A stretch of DNA of 12,500 bases from Botryococcus braunii (GCA_002005505.1 MVGU01000106.1:440001-452500), one strand, 5' to 3'. Shown: positions 1 through 7,840, numbered from the stretch's first letter. Notes: generated from the sequence alone by a model not told the origin. Program-made: numbers and translations.

Positions 1-25
1 TGTTAGGTTATGGGCTTGGCGTATT

Positions 26-168
26 CCTGTGCAGTGGCGGCACGGAGGGTGTTAACCACTGTCCTCTCTACTGTGTGTCGGAGAGTAGAGACAAGGACAT
101 GGACAATACAGGACTGATTGGCAACGTTAGAGAAACACCCGGAGTGCTTGTGTAGTCCCAACCAAGTG
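26..168 (-). repeat. LTR-internal 143-bp direct repeat, copy A (left LTR)
   Basis: This segment is identical over 143 bp to 348-490 in the same LTR; both copies recur in the right LTR at 6752-6894 and 7074-7216. About 179 bp separate the copies. On the minus strand each copy contains an 11-codon upstream ORF beginning at the ATG complementary to 98-100 and ending at a TAG complementary to 68-70. Confidence 0.95.
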
Positions 169-347
169 TTACAAACTGTTCTCTCATTCTCTCTTAACAA
201 CGGAATTCAAACTACCCTAACCGGTTCTCACTCAGATAGGATCAATCTCATTTGTCCGATGATAAGAAAGTCAAGCACATACACCTAACATGATGTCTTA
301 AAGGCTTACAACGCCTCAAACGTTCTAATCTATTCACAATCACGTTA

Positions 348-490
348 CCTGTGCAGTGGCGGCACGGAGGGTGTTAACCACTGTCCTCTCTACTGTGTGT
401 CGGAGAGTAGAGACAAGGACATGGACAATACAGGACTGATTGGCAACGTTAGAGAAACACCCGGAGTGCTTGTGTAGTCCCAACCAAGTG
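348..490 (-). repeat. LTR-internal 143-bp direct repeat, copy B (left LTR)
   Basis: Exact second copy of 26-168. It contains position 387, the only base that differs between the two LTRs. Confidence 0.95.
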
Positions 491-691
491 CCTTGCCTAT
501 CCGTGCAACCACCACTACCTTCCTGCACTAAACGTGTCTGTAACTTGCGTTACCTTCATCTCCATTCAAATTGTTCCTAACCGCTAAGTCTGTGTAGTTT
601 CGCCCATATTAGTCATTTATTATAGTCACTGGCGGAATAGCCACTATTACTCCACTGAGGGAAAGGCATAAATAACTCATCCAATACAACA

Positions 692-700
692 CTTCCCCTT
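692..700 (-). promoter_or_regulatory. Polypurine tract (plus-strand primer site)
   Basis: Immediately inside the 3' LTR the minus strand reads AAGGGGAAG, ending exactly at the LTR boundary. The purine-rich stretch extends upstream with short interruptions. This is the expected place and composition for the RNase H-resistant primer of plus-strand DNA synthesis. Confidence 0.85.
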
Positions 701-709
701 GCCTTTTCC

Positions 710-3700
710 TCACCAGAACTTGGCAAGGCCCAGTGAGTTTCTATGACCCTGAAACACTAATCGTACTAGAGGTTTAGTGAAGATGTCAGCCACATTTCTG
801 GCAGACTGAATGTATTTGAAGTCAACCTGCCCCTTTGCAATAGCTTCACGTGCAAAGTGACAGCTGATTGCAATGTGCTTGGTGTGTTTAGAATACACTG
901 GATTCCTGAGGTGATTGATGCACCCTTGGTTATCACAATGTATCTTCACTATCCAGGGAAATACACCAATTTCCTCTAGAAATCCCCTCAGCCAATTAGC
1001 TTCCTTCACAACAGCACTTGCTGCCATGAATTCTGCTTCTACTGTGGAAGTAGCCACAGCAGATTGCTTTTTACTTCCCCACACAACTGCTCCTCCAAAC
1101 ACAGTGAGAACGAAGCCGGTGGTGGAGAAACGGTGGTCTTGATCCCCACCGTAATCAGCATCAACATATCCCTCCAACTCTGTTTCTTTTCCACCAAGGA
1201 TCAGAACCAGGTCTCGGGTTCCCTTAAGATATTTCAACACACGGATTGCCTCATTCCAGTGTGCTGTTGTGGGTGACATCCTGTACCTCGACAGAACTCC
1301 TACAGCCTGGGATATATCAGGACGAGTGGTGTTAGCTATGTAGAGTAGTGACCCTACTAACTCACAGTATCGATGACCAGGAGGCAGAACACTCCCAGCA
1401 CCAATACTATCACTCCCATCCTTTGGTGCAGGCATCTGAGACATTACAAAATCTTTTGTCATTGGGGTATCGGGCCCAACTGACTCAAGATCAAGACCAA
1501 ACTTCTCCACGAGTGCATCTATCTTAGGAATGCAACTCAGGGAGATTAACCCCTTCTCTCTATCTCTCATGACTTGACAACCTAAGAAATCCTTCACTTC
1601 CCCTAAATCGTGGATAGTGAATTCTTTCTTGAGAAGCTCTTTCACTCTCTCCACCTCTGACATGCTCTTGGATACAATCAAGAGATCATCTACATAAATT
1701 AGCACATAGGATTTACCCCCATCTTCAGTGCATCTCACATAAACTCCAGCATCACTCTTGCACACCTCATACCCCACGACTTCAAGTTTGTCATTCAGGG
1801 TTTTGTGCCAGGCACGTGGGGCCTGCTTTAGGCCATACAGTGCCTTTTTGAGTCGACACACGGTATTGCGATCACCATTCTCAAATCCAGGAGGTTGCGT
1901 TACATACACTTCTTCCTCCAGCTCACCATTGAGAAAAGCTGTCTTAACATCTACCTGGTGAATCTCATAACCTTCCCTAGCAGCCACAGCTAACAAGGTT
2001 CTCCTAGCTCCATAGCTGCTGGTAGGTGCAAAGACCTCCATGACATCTACTCCAGGAATTTGTCGACAACCCTGAGCAACCAATCTTGCCTTGAATCTCA
2101 ACACATTGCCATGTGCATCCATTTTTACTGAGAAAATCCAGTGAACTGGTATTACCTTATGCCCATGAGGTCTGGGAACATATTCCATAACCTCATGGGT
2201 GTCTAATGAATTCTGCTCTTCTTGCATTGCAGCCTTCCAGTATTCCCACTGAGGAGACATCTGAGCTTCTCTTAAATTAGAGGGAACATGGATTTTACCA
2301 AATCTAACTCCAGTGTGCTTCCCCTCCTCTCCCTTGCCCTTGGGAGAATCGCTGGTTGCACCCTCAGAACCCACTACTCTTCCACTGACACTCGCCGCAC
2401 TACAGCTAGCTTTTCTCTCAGTGGTATCAGGGCTTTCTCTCATGCTTCTCTCTCTCTTGGATTCGCACCTCGCACTGCTCAACTTGTTGCCTCGCACGCT
2501 CACATCTTCCTCCCAAACACAGGTACCTCCCGGGAAGCATCCATAGTCTGGAGGTTTCTCACATTGTCTGAGCTTCCGGTTCACCTCCACATCCACACTC
2601 TGACACATCCTCTCAAGCTCAGGCTCTTGAGGGCTCTCACAGACAGAGGGAGGTAGGCTCTGGTCGCCCCTTTGCTTCCCCTCCCTTTCTTGACTTGTAT
2701 GTCTCTGACTTTCACGTTGTGTCACCAGAGTCTGTGACCTCTCATCCCTGACATCCTTCTCCCAGACACAGGTACCTCTCAGGCCGCACTTGTAATTTGG
2801 TGGTATCACACATTGTCCGTGCACCTGATTCACCTCCTCTTCTCGGCTCTCACACAAGTACTGGGATGCTGACCCAGTACTGCTCGCACAGACATTTCTG
2901 GCTGATTCCGAGAGAGTGGAATGTCTCCTCTCAGGACTGTGGCTGTCACCACCTTCCCCTACCAGTTCATGCCACTGATGGGGAGAGCCAGATGTTTCCA
3001 CACAGGTCTCACCACTGACATGACGCTCATTCACTGGACAGGACCCACCCGTGCAACTCAGCTCCCTGGGACCATTTGCAGTCATGACTGTGGCTGCCCC
3101 CCTCTCATCACTAACATGAATATCAGGGCTCTCAGACAAGCACCCATCTATCTGCACTTCCCCTGGTCCCTGTGACTGTGTGTCACTTTCTGTTAGCCCC
3201 ACTCTGTCTCTGCTCTCTCCCACCTCCTGTGACAGCAGGAGTTCTCTTGCAAGTGTTCGTTGCTCATGCCTCTGGGCTCTTGATAGCCCATCAGCAGCCA
3301 AATTGGAGTTCTCCAGGCTTGTTGGTCTGAGAGACTCTTGAGCTCGCATCATTTGTTGCTGTAGTCCCGAGTCCGAATGAATGCCGCGGGCCAGGTCCAG
3401 AGCTGCTTCGATGGTCCTTCGGATCTCCGCGGGAGCAGTGGATCTCTGGGGGTCAGGCTCGGGCTCAGCCCTCCCAGAGGGTCCTGGACATTCTGAGTCT
3501 GTGTCTTCCTGGGAAATGTGTGAATGCACTGTCTCGACTGATGAGTCCTGGATCTCTGCCTCACTGTCGTCTCCACAAGATACCTTAACTGGCTCTGGGT
3601 GCTGTTTGGTAGTGCTGGGTTCAGAGGGAACTGGGGACAGAAATTCCTCAGACTGAGCAGGAGTCACACTGAGACCAACACGAGAGGCCCCTCTGAGATG

Positions 3701-6109
3701 CTCCACAAAGATGACATCTCTGCTCTCTCGCCATATACCCCCACCCATATATATCCGATAGGCTTTGGAGGAGGCTGAATAACCTGTGAGCATTCCTGGC
3801 ACAGTTTTTGGTGCAAAGACTGGCCTCTGGACATCTGGGATATGCACATATGCAAGGCAACCCCATGTGCGGAGGAGTGAGACATCAGGCTTATATCCCC
3901 AGAATAATTCAAAGGGGGTAAGGTCCCTGCCTGTGCTTGGGCCCATGTTAAGCAGGGTGCATGCTGTCTCCAGGGCTTCTTTCCAGAGGGTGGGACTGGC
4001 AGCAGCAAAGCTCAGGATAGTCCGGGTTCTTTCCTTCAGGGTTCGGTTGGCTCGTTCAGCTGCTCCATTCTGCTGTGGGGTGTATGGGGCAGAGGTCTCC
4101 AGCTTAGTCCCCTGGGAGGCACAGAACTCCTTGAACCGGGCATTAAGAAATTCAGTTCCTCTGTCACATCTGACACACTTCACGGTGGTTTTTCGTTGTG
4201 TCTGCCAGTAAACAAGTAAGTCCCTGACAGCTGCACTGATGGTGTCTTTGGACTTTACTGGAATAACTGCTTTCCACTGTGAGGCTTCATCCAGTACAGT
4301 AACCCAGAAACGTTCACCAGTAATGGCTGCAGGTGTAATAGGACCCACAGTGTCTATGTGTACTCGATCCAGAGGTTCCAAGGCAGGTCTGGTACTGATT
4401 CCGAAGGAGGGTCTGGCAGTCTTTCCTTCAATACACGCTTCACAGTGTACCGGGCAATCAGTGCAGGGAGAGAGAGAGGTGTCAATCCCAGTCACCAGGT
4501 TCTCCTTAGCAAGACGCTGCATCCACGTTTCTCCAGGGTGTCCCATTCTGCTATGCCACAAGTAACGTTTGGCACAGCTGTGTGATAAGATACTGGATTT
4601 TGGCTGTTTGGTTGCACTGGCTGCATGCTTTAAGGTGCTGGTTCCTCTCACTGCAACTACACTATGAATGTAGTACAGTCCCATCTCTGCAGTGACCTGA
4701 GCTCTCCAGTGGTTTGGTCCACTGACATACGAAAAGGCACCCACATTGTCTGTTTGGAATATTGCCCCATCCCTAAGGGCAGCAGATACTGACAGGATGT
4801 TGGAGGTAGCTGAAGGGACACACTGCACATGATGGATCCAGAGAGGAATGCGTTGCAGGCTCAAAATGCAGACTGACCCAGATGCAATAATACACCCAGT
4901 GGCATCAGAGGTGGCCAAGTGCAGGGGAATTGGTTTGGCATGGATGATAGGGTTATGCAGCAATGCCACGTCATTTACTAGGTGGACCGAGGCCCCACTG
5001 TCAACCAGCCAGGAGTGCTGCAGGGGTTTACTGATAGTACTGTCCAGGACATTGTGAGATATTGTGTACAGCATACCTTCAGGAGGAGGTGGAGGTGGAG
5101 CAGGAGGCTGAAACCAAGCAGGGAAGGCATCTGCACCATGATGGGCCAGTTGGGCTACTGGGGGATGGGGTCCACCCATAGATGGCTGGCCCTGAGGCCA
5201 CATGCCTTGCAGCTGTTGGACAGCTGCCACCACGTTCCTCTGTGTCTCCTCGTCCCTGCGCCTCTTTCTGCAGTCTCTCCAATAATGGCCCTTTTTATTG
5301 CAGTAGTTGCAAACTCCCTTGGAATCAGACTGTCCGGTTGAGGGCGAAGGACTGGCTCCACTGAATGCTCCAGGGGTGCTGACTCTGTTGCTGCCCTGAG
5401 GAACAGCCAAAACTCGTGGCTGACGTGGGGCAGTCTCATCAAACCCCAGAGCAACGGCTGTGGTCCTCAGCAGGTCTGCCAGCTTGTTGAGTGGGGTCCC
5501 TGCTGCTGTTGACAGGCTGCCTGTCTCCTTGGCTGCTTCAGGTAGACCCTGCACAATTTGGGTAGCTACAAAGCTATCCAGAAGAGGATGATTATTCCTC
5601 TGAAGACATGCCTTCAGATTCAGCATGCGACTCACATATTGGGAAATGGTCTCGTCGTGCTTCATCCCCTGACTCATCTCCAACAGCCAGTCCATGTTGG
5701 CTTGGAGATTATAACCCCCAATGAACTTCCTACAGATATATTCATATGCAACATATGCAGAGGATAAATCAGATAATTCCCCGTGCCACTCTTCGGGTAC
5801 AGATTCATACAGCAACAGCAATGCTGCAGCATCATGCGTGGTCCCAGGCATGTCCTCAAGTACTGCAGGCAGTGATCCCTTGGCCTCATTTGCTGCAAGG
5901 TACGCATTCTTCCAAATCATAATGTTGTGTCCCTTTTCTTTTAGCTTGATATGTACCTTCACAAGTGTAGGAATCACCTTTGGCAACTCATCGCCTTCTC
6001 CCCTGGATGTGCTGGGAGTGCAAGGCTCTCTCACAGGTGTTGAGGTAGTGGTCTCACTCACAGACGCAGAGGTTCCACTAGATGACTGACTCTTCTTCTT
6101 AGAAGTCAT
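710..6109 (-). CDS. gag-pol: Gag-Pol polyprotein, Ty1/copia type (1799 aa)
   Basis: One uninterrupted frame encodes Gag and Pol. Domains by residue: copia-type Gag about 45-200; CCHC zinc knuckle with C267, C270, H275 and C280; aspartic protease DSG at 370-372; pre-integrase HHCC zinc module with H519, H524, C556 and C559; integrase core D586, D649, E685 with 35 residues between the last two; RT with first catalytic D1387 and YVDD at 1472-1475; RNase H with D1650, E1691 and D1726, then the NVADIFTKPL block near 1772-1781. All catalytic residues I can check are present. A Ser/Glu-rich linker of roughly 450 residues (about 810-1265) separates integrase from RT and contains repeated Cys motifs. 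The start is the ATG at 6107-6109, with A at -3; a GTG three codons upstream also lies in the frame but is unlikely to be used. The stop is TGA at 710-712. There is no Gag/Pol frameshift or stop, so the Gag:Pol ratio must be set another way. The relative is copia; the exact lineage was not determined. Confidence 0.97.
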   Translation of the reverse strand: MTSKKKSQSSSGTSASVSETTTSTPVREPCTPSTSRGEGDELPKVIPTLVKVHIKLKEKGHNIMIWKNAYLAANEAKGSLPAVLEDMPGTTHDAAALLLLYESVPEEWHGELSDLSSAYVAYEYICRKFIGGYNLQANMDWLLEMSQGMKHDETISQYVSRMLNLKACLQRNNHPLLDSFVATQIVQGLPEAAKETGSLSTAAGTPLNKLADLLRTTAVALGFDETAPRQPRVLAVPQGSNRVSTPGAFSGASPSPSTGQSDSKGVCNYCNKKGHYWRDCRKRRRDEETQRNVVAAVQQLQGMWPQGQPSMGGPHPPVAQLAHHGADAFPAWFQPPAPPPPPPEGMLYTISHNVLDSTISKPLQHSWLVDSGASVHLVNDVALLHNPIIHAKPIPLHLATSDATGCIIASGSVCILSLQRIPLWIHHVQCVPSATSNILSVSAALRDGAIFQTDNVGAFSYVSGPNHWRAQVTAEMGLYYIHSVVAVRGTSTLKHAASATKQPKSSILSHSCAKRYLWHSRMGHPGETWMQRLAKENLVTGIDTSLSPCTDCPVHCEACIEGKTARPSFGISTRPALEPLDRVHIDTVGPITPAAITGERFWVTVLDEASQWKAVIPVKSKDTISAAVRDLLVYWQTQRKTTVKCVRCDRGTEFLNARFKEFCASQGTKLETSAPYTPQQNGAAERANRTLKERTRTILSFAAASPTLWKEALETACTLLNMGPSTGRDLTPFELFWGYKPDVSLLRTWGCLAYVHIPDVQRPVFAPKTVPGMLTGYSASSKAYRIYMGGGIWRESRDVIFVEHLRGASRVGLSVTPAQSEEFLSPVPSEPSTTKQHPEPVKVSCGDDSEAEIQDSSVETVHSHISQEDTDSECPGPSGRAEPEPDPQRSTAPAEIRRTIEAALDLARGIHSDSGLQQQMMRAQESLRPTSLENSNLAADGLSRAQRHEQRTLARELLLSQEVGESRDRVGLTESDTQSQGPGEVQIDGCLSESPDIHVSDERGAATVMTANGPRELSCTGGSCPVNERHVSGETCVETSGSPHQWHELVGEGGDSHSPERRHSTLSESARNVCASSTGSASQYLCESREEEVNQVHGQCVIPPNYKCGLRGTCVWEKDVRDERSQTLVTQRESQRHTSQEREGKQRGDQSLPPSVCESPQEPELERMCQSVDVEVNRKLRQCEKPPDYGCFPGGTCVWEEDVSVRGNKLSSARCESKRERSMRESPDTTERKASCSAASVSGRVVGSEGATSDSPKGKGEEGKHTGVRFGKIHVPSNLREAQMSPQWEYWKAAMQEEQNSLDTHEVMEYVPRPHGHKVIPVHWIFSVKMDAHGNVLRFKARLVAQGCRQIPGVDVMEVFAPTSSYGARRTLLAVAAREGYEIHQVDVKTAFLNGELEEEVYVTQPPGFENGDRNTVCRLKKALYGLKQAPRAWHKTLNDKLEVVGYEVCKSDAGVYVRCTEDGGKSYVLIYVDDLLIVSKSMSEVERVKELLKKEFTIHDLGEVKDFLGCQVMRDREKGLISLSCIPKIDALVEKFGLDLESVGPDTPMTKDFVMSQMPAPKDGSDSIGAGSVLPPGHRYCELVGSLLYIANTTRPDISQAVGVLSRYRMSPTTAHWNEAIRVLKYLKGTRDLVLILGGKETELEGYVDADYGGDQDHRFSTTGFVLTVFGGAVVWGSKKQSAVATSTVEAEFMAASAVVKEANWLRGFLEEIGVFPWIVKIHCDNQGCINHLRNPVYSKHTKHIAISCHFAREAIAKGQVDFKYIQSARNVADIFTKPLVRLVFQGHRNSLGLAKFW
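2489..2590 (-). repeat. Linker Cys-repeat, copy B (in gag-pol)
   Basis: Residues 1174-1207 of Gag-Pol, with cysteines at 1169, 1183, 1191 and 1197, the same spacing as copy A. Shared residues include EVN, QC, PP, Y and GTCVWE. The two copies sit 249 bp apart. Confidence 0.8.
2741..2839 (-). repeat. Linker Cys-repeat, copy A (in gag-pol)
   Basis: Residues 1091-1123 of Gag-Pol. Together with C1086 just upstream, the spacing is C-x13-C-x7-C-x5-C, followed by VWE-x-DV. A second copy lies 83 residues downstream with the same spacing. DNA similarity is also visible between the copies, including a shared ACACAGGTACCTC, so this is a duplication and not convergence. Function is unknown; four regularly spaced cysteines would suit zinc binding. 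Confidence 0.8.
3008..3070 (-). repeat. Possible degenerate third linker repeat
   Basis: Residues about 1014-1034 include C1019 and C1024 in a CTGGSC setting that resembles the GTC core of copies A and B. The nearby plus-strand DNA (tctcaccactgacat) resembles the stretch beside copy A (ctcatccctgacat). The match is weak and the cysteine spacing is shorter by one. Confidence 0.4.
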
Positions 6110-6160
6110 AGTGTGCACACTGAATGTCAGTTTCTAGCGTCAGAGGTACCCTTAAACCAC

Positions 6161-6658
6161 TTACTCCACAATGCCTTCAAGGTCTGAATCAGTTTCCCAC
6201 TCAGACTCGTCACGAATGTTAGGAATCAGCACATCCTCAAAGGCCTTCACTGGAATAGTTGCCAGTGCAGACTCAACCGCCAAATATGCAGTGTGCTCAG
6301 CAAATTCTTGGTCTCTGTTGAGCCACTTCGTTACACTACAATACCTCCGAAATTTGTCTTTGGTGATGAAACCTGGTTCCAAATTAACGAATGATTGTTC
6401 CCAAGGAGTGAACTTATACGCTGGATACGTGGGAAATCTTGAACCAAACCACGCTGGCAGGGGGAGAGGTCGTCCAACGTACAGATGAAACACGTAGTCT
6501 TTTACAATGGCAGCTCGTTCGTCAGGAGTCCGGTCTCCTTGCTGTCCTCCGTTTCTGATTCTATCGTTGTACGAAGGTGGACCGGTTCTTAGCCGAGCAG
6601 GAACGTCGACGTTGGTAGTCTTGCGAGCAGTCTGCTTCGCTCTGCGGCGCTTGGCCAT
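6161..6658 (-). CDS. Unrecognised leader ORF of the retrotransposon (165 aa)
   Basis: This ATG-initiated ORF lies between the primer-binding site and gag-pol, an unusual place for a gene in a Ty1/copia element. I do not recognise the protein. The N-terminus is strongly basic (K/R at residues 3-6, 8, 12 and 13). The middle (about 55-90) is rich in aromatic residues and proline. The last 25 residues are acidic. There is a single cysteine and no visible signal peptide or membrane segment. The basic head could bind RNA or act as a nuclear localisation signal, but that is inference. The frame is open further upstream only from a GTG at 6692-6694, so I chose the ATG at 6656-6658. Its -3 base is T (weak context), which would allow leaky scanning to gag-pol. 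It is in the same frame as gag-pol but separated by three in-frame stops (TAA 6161-6163, TAA 6152-6154, TAG 6134-6136). It could instead be a degenerated extension of Gag. Confidence 0.6.
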   Translation of the reverse strand: MAKRRRAKQTARKTTNVDVPARLRTGPPSYNDRIRNGGQQGDRTPDERAAIVKDYVFHLYVGRPLPLPAWFGSRFPTYPAYKFTPWEQSFVNLEPGFITKDKFRRYCSVTKWLNRDQEFAEHTAYLAVESALATIPVKAFEDVLIPNIRDESEWETDSDLEGIVE

Positions 6659-6709
6659 ACAGCTTCTCGTCTCCGATTCTTGAGCCAGCCACACACACTC
6701 AACGGGAGA

Positions 6710-6726
6710 GTGGTGGGCCCATAACC
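6710..6726 (-). promoter_or_regulatory. Primer-binding site for internal tRNA-iMet sequence
   Basis: The 17 bases on the plus strand, GTGGTGGGCCCATAACC, directly abut the 5' LTR and equal the anticodon-arm region of plant-type initiator-Met tRNA as I remember it; CAT is the anticodon. The minus strand (element RNA) therefore pairs with an internal part of the tRNA, not its 3' end. Drosophila copia uses the same strategy, with GGTTATGGGCCCA directly after its LTR. Animal tRNA-iMet as I recall it has GCTGGGCCC here, so only 13 bases would match; this favours a plant-type host tRNA. Confidence 0.88.
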
Positions 6727-6751
6727 TGTTAGGTTATGGGCTTGGCGTATT

Positions 6752-6894
6752 CCTGTGCAGTGGCGGCACGGAGGGTGTTAACCACTGTCCTCTCTACTGT
6801 GTGTCGGAGAGTAGAGACAAGGACATGGACAATACAGGACTGATTGGCAACGTTAGAGAAACACCCGGAGTGCTTGTGTAGTCCCAACCAAGTG
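6752..6894 (-). repeat. LTR-internal 143-bp direct repeat, copy A (right LTR)
   Basis: Counterpart of 26-168 in the 5' LTR, identical to it. In the transcript it would lie in U5, shortly before the primer-binding site. Confidence 0.95.
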
Positions 6895-7073
6895 TTACAA
6901 ACTGTTCTCTCATTCTCTCTTAACAACGGAATTCAAACTACCCTAACCGGTTCTCACTCAGATAGGATCAATCTCATTTGTCCGATGATAAGAAAGTCAA
7001 GCACATACACCTAACATGATGTCTTAAAGGCTTACAACGCCTCAAACGTTCTAATCTATTCACAATCACGTTA

Positions 7074-7216
7074 CCTGTGCAGTGGCGGCACGGAGGGTGT
7101 TAACCACTGTCCACTCTACTGTGTGTCGGAGAGTAGAGACAAGGACATGGACAATACAGGACTGATTGGCAACGTTAGAGAAACACCCGGAGTGCTTGTG
7201 TAGTCCCAACCAAGTG
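7074..7216 (-). repeat. LTR-internal 143-bp direct repeat, copy B (right LTR)
   Basis: Counterpart of 348-490, with one substitution (A at 7113, where the other three copies have T). This private change arose after insertion or in the last reverse-transcription cycle. Confidence 0.95.
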
Positions 7217-7340
7217 CCTTGCCTATCCGTGCAACCACCACTACCTTCCTGCACTAAACGTGTCTGTAACTTGCGTTACCTTCATCTCCATTCAAATTGT
7301 TCCTAACCGCTAAGTCTGTGTAGTTTCGCCCATATTAGTC

Positions 7341-7351
7341 ATTTATTATAG
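7341..7351 (-). promoter_or_regulatory. TATA-like element of the 5' LTR
   Basis: On the minus strand this reads CTATAATAAAT, about 66 bp inside the outer end of the 5' LTR. It is the best TATA-like stretch in the LTR and implies a short U3. The same bases include AATAAA, so in the 3' LTR they could serve polyadenylation instead. Assigned by motif only. Confidence 0.35.
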
Positions 7352-7505
7352 TCACTGGCGGAATAGCCACTATTACTCCACTGAGGGAAAGGCATAAATA
7401 ACTCATCCAATACAACAAAAACTCAAACGCCGAATTTCCTTACAAGAGTGGGAAAGAATTCCTAACACACTTTTGAAAGACCAGCGCAATGTGCCAGGGA
7501 TACTA

Positions 7506-7840
7506 AAGACAAAGACCAATGCTCCTAGCTATGAGTCGCACCCGGTGAGCAGCCAGCTGGCGACCCACAGCGCCAGCAATGATGGAATTGACCTGACCCA
7601 TGGCAACATATCCCTCCACATCTTCTTGTGCAATGACGGCCTAGCCCTGGTTCACCCCCCCCCCCTCCTTGAGTGAGGCTCTTCAACAAGCCCAGCGCAT
7701 CCGCATTCAAACCCCCAAATGAAAAGTCTTGGGAGTCTGAAGTTGGTGACTCCCAAGCCTTTTGAACCTCCGAGGCCACCGGCGGTTCGTGCTCTTCTTC
7801 AGTCGAAGACTCGACTCTGCTGGTGTCCGCACGCTGCCAC
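7506..7840 (-). pseudogene. Possible minus-strand coding remnant, head-to-head with FAD4
   Basis: Two adjoining minus-strand stretches look protein-like. The right one (about 7665-7840) is a polar, acidic segment containing SFGGLNADALGLLKSL, with no ATG and a TGA upstream. The left one (about 7507-7635), in another frame, contains DVEGYVAMGQVNSIIAG followed by a basic stretch. A G10 tract and a TAG lie between them, so they join only through an intron or a frameshift. I recognise neither. It may be the broken 5' part of a neighbouring gene cut off by the retrotransposon, or chance. Confidence 0.25.

Larger units (their letters stand above)
1..691 (-). repeat. 3' LTR (left copy)
   Basis: This 691-bp direct repeat is identical to 6727-7417 except at position 387. 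Because the element is read on the minus strand, this is the 3' LTR. It is bounded by TGTT at base 1 and AACA at 688-691, and next to it lies a polypurine tract (692-700). On the minus strand a TATAATAAAT stretch (615-624) could act as a TATA box, and the AATAAA inside it (616-621) could act as a polyadenylation signal in this copy. That functional reading is inference. Open frames of about 60 codons inside the LTR start only with TTG or GTG, so I do not call them genes. Confidence 0.96.
1..7417 (-). mobile_element. Complete Ty1/copia-type LTR retrotransposon
   Basis: A full-length element lies on the minus strand. It has two 691-bp LTRs, a primer-binding site, a leader ORF, one uninterrupted gag-pol frame and a polypurine tract. 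The domain order is protease, integrase, RT, RNase H, which places it in Ty1/copia (Pseudoviridae) rather than Ty3/gypsy. The LTR ends read TGTT...AACA on both strands, the usual TG...CA form. The LTRs differ at one base (T at 387, A at 7113), and the coding region has no stops or frameshifts, so the insertion is recent. The left flank is outside the window because base 1 is the first LTR base. The right flank begins AAAAC at 7418; a matching 5-bp duplication left of base 1 would confirm the boundaries. The element points away from the downstream FAD4-type gene. Confidence 0.97.
6727..7417 (-). repeat. 5' LTR (right copy)
   Basis: This second LTR copy is the 5' LTR in element orientation and should drive transcription leftwards. 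Its inner edge (6727) abuts the primer-binding site. It matches the left LTR over all 691 positions apart from A at 7113. A minus-strand TATA-like stretch lies at 7341-7350, so transcription probably starts somewhere below about 7320; the exact start cannot be read. Such a transcript would carry both 143-bp internal repeats in its leader. Confidence 0.96.

Noticed and set aside
3..200. 65-codon minus-strand open frame in the LTR, partly repeated at 340-528 and in the right LTR
   Set aside because: It starts only with TTG (GTG in the second copy), and its repetition is explained by the 143-bp duplication. No recognisable protein.
3381..4211. Plus-strand open frames opposite gag-pol (for example 3381-3656 and 3786-4211)
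   Set aside because: They are antisense shadows of a well-supported polyprotein and show no motifs.
6710..6726. tRNA-iMet anticodon-arm sequence as a possible tRNA gene
   Set aside because: Only the anticodon arm is present; there is no acceptor stem, D arm or T arm. It is the retrotransposon primer-binding site.
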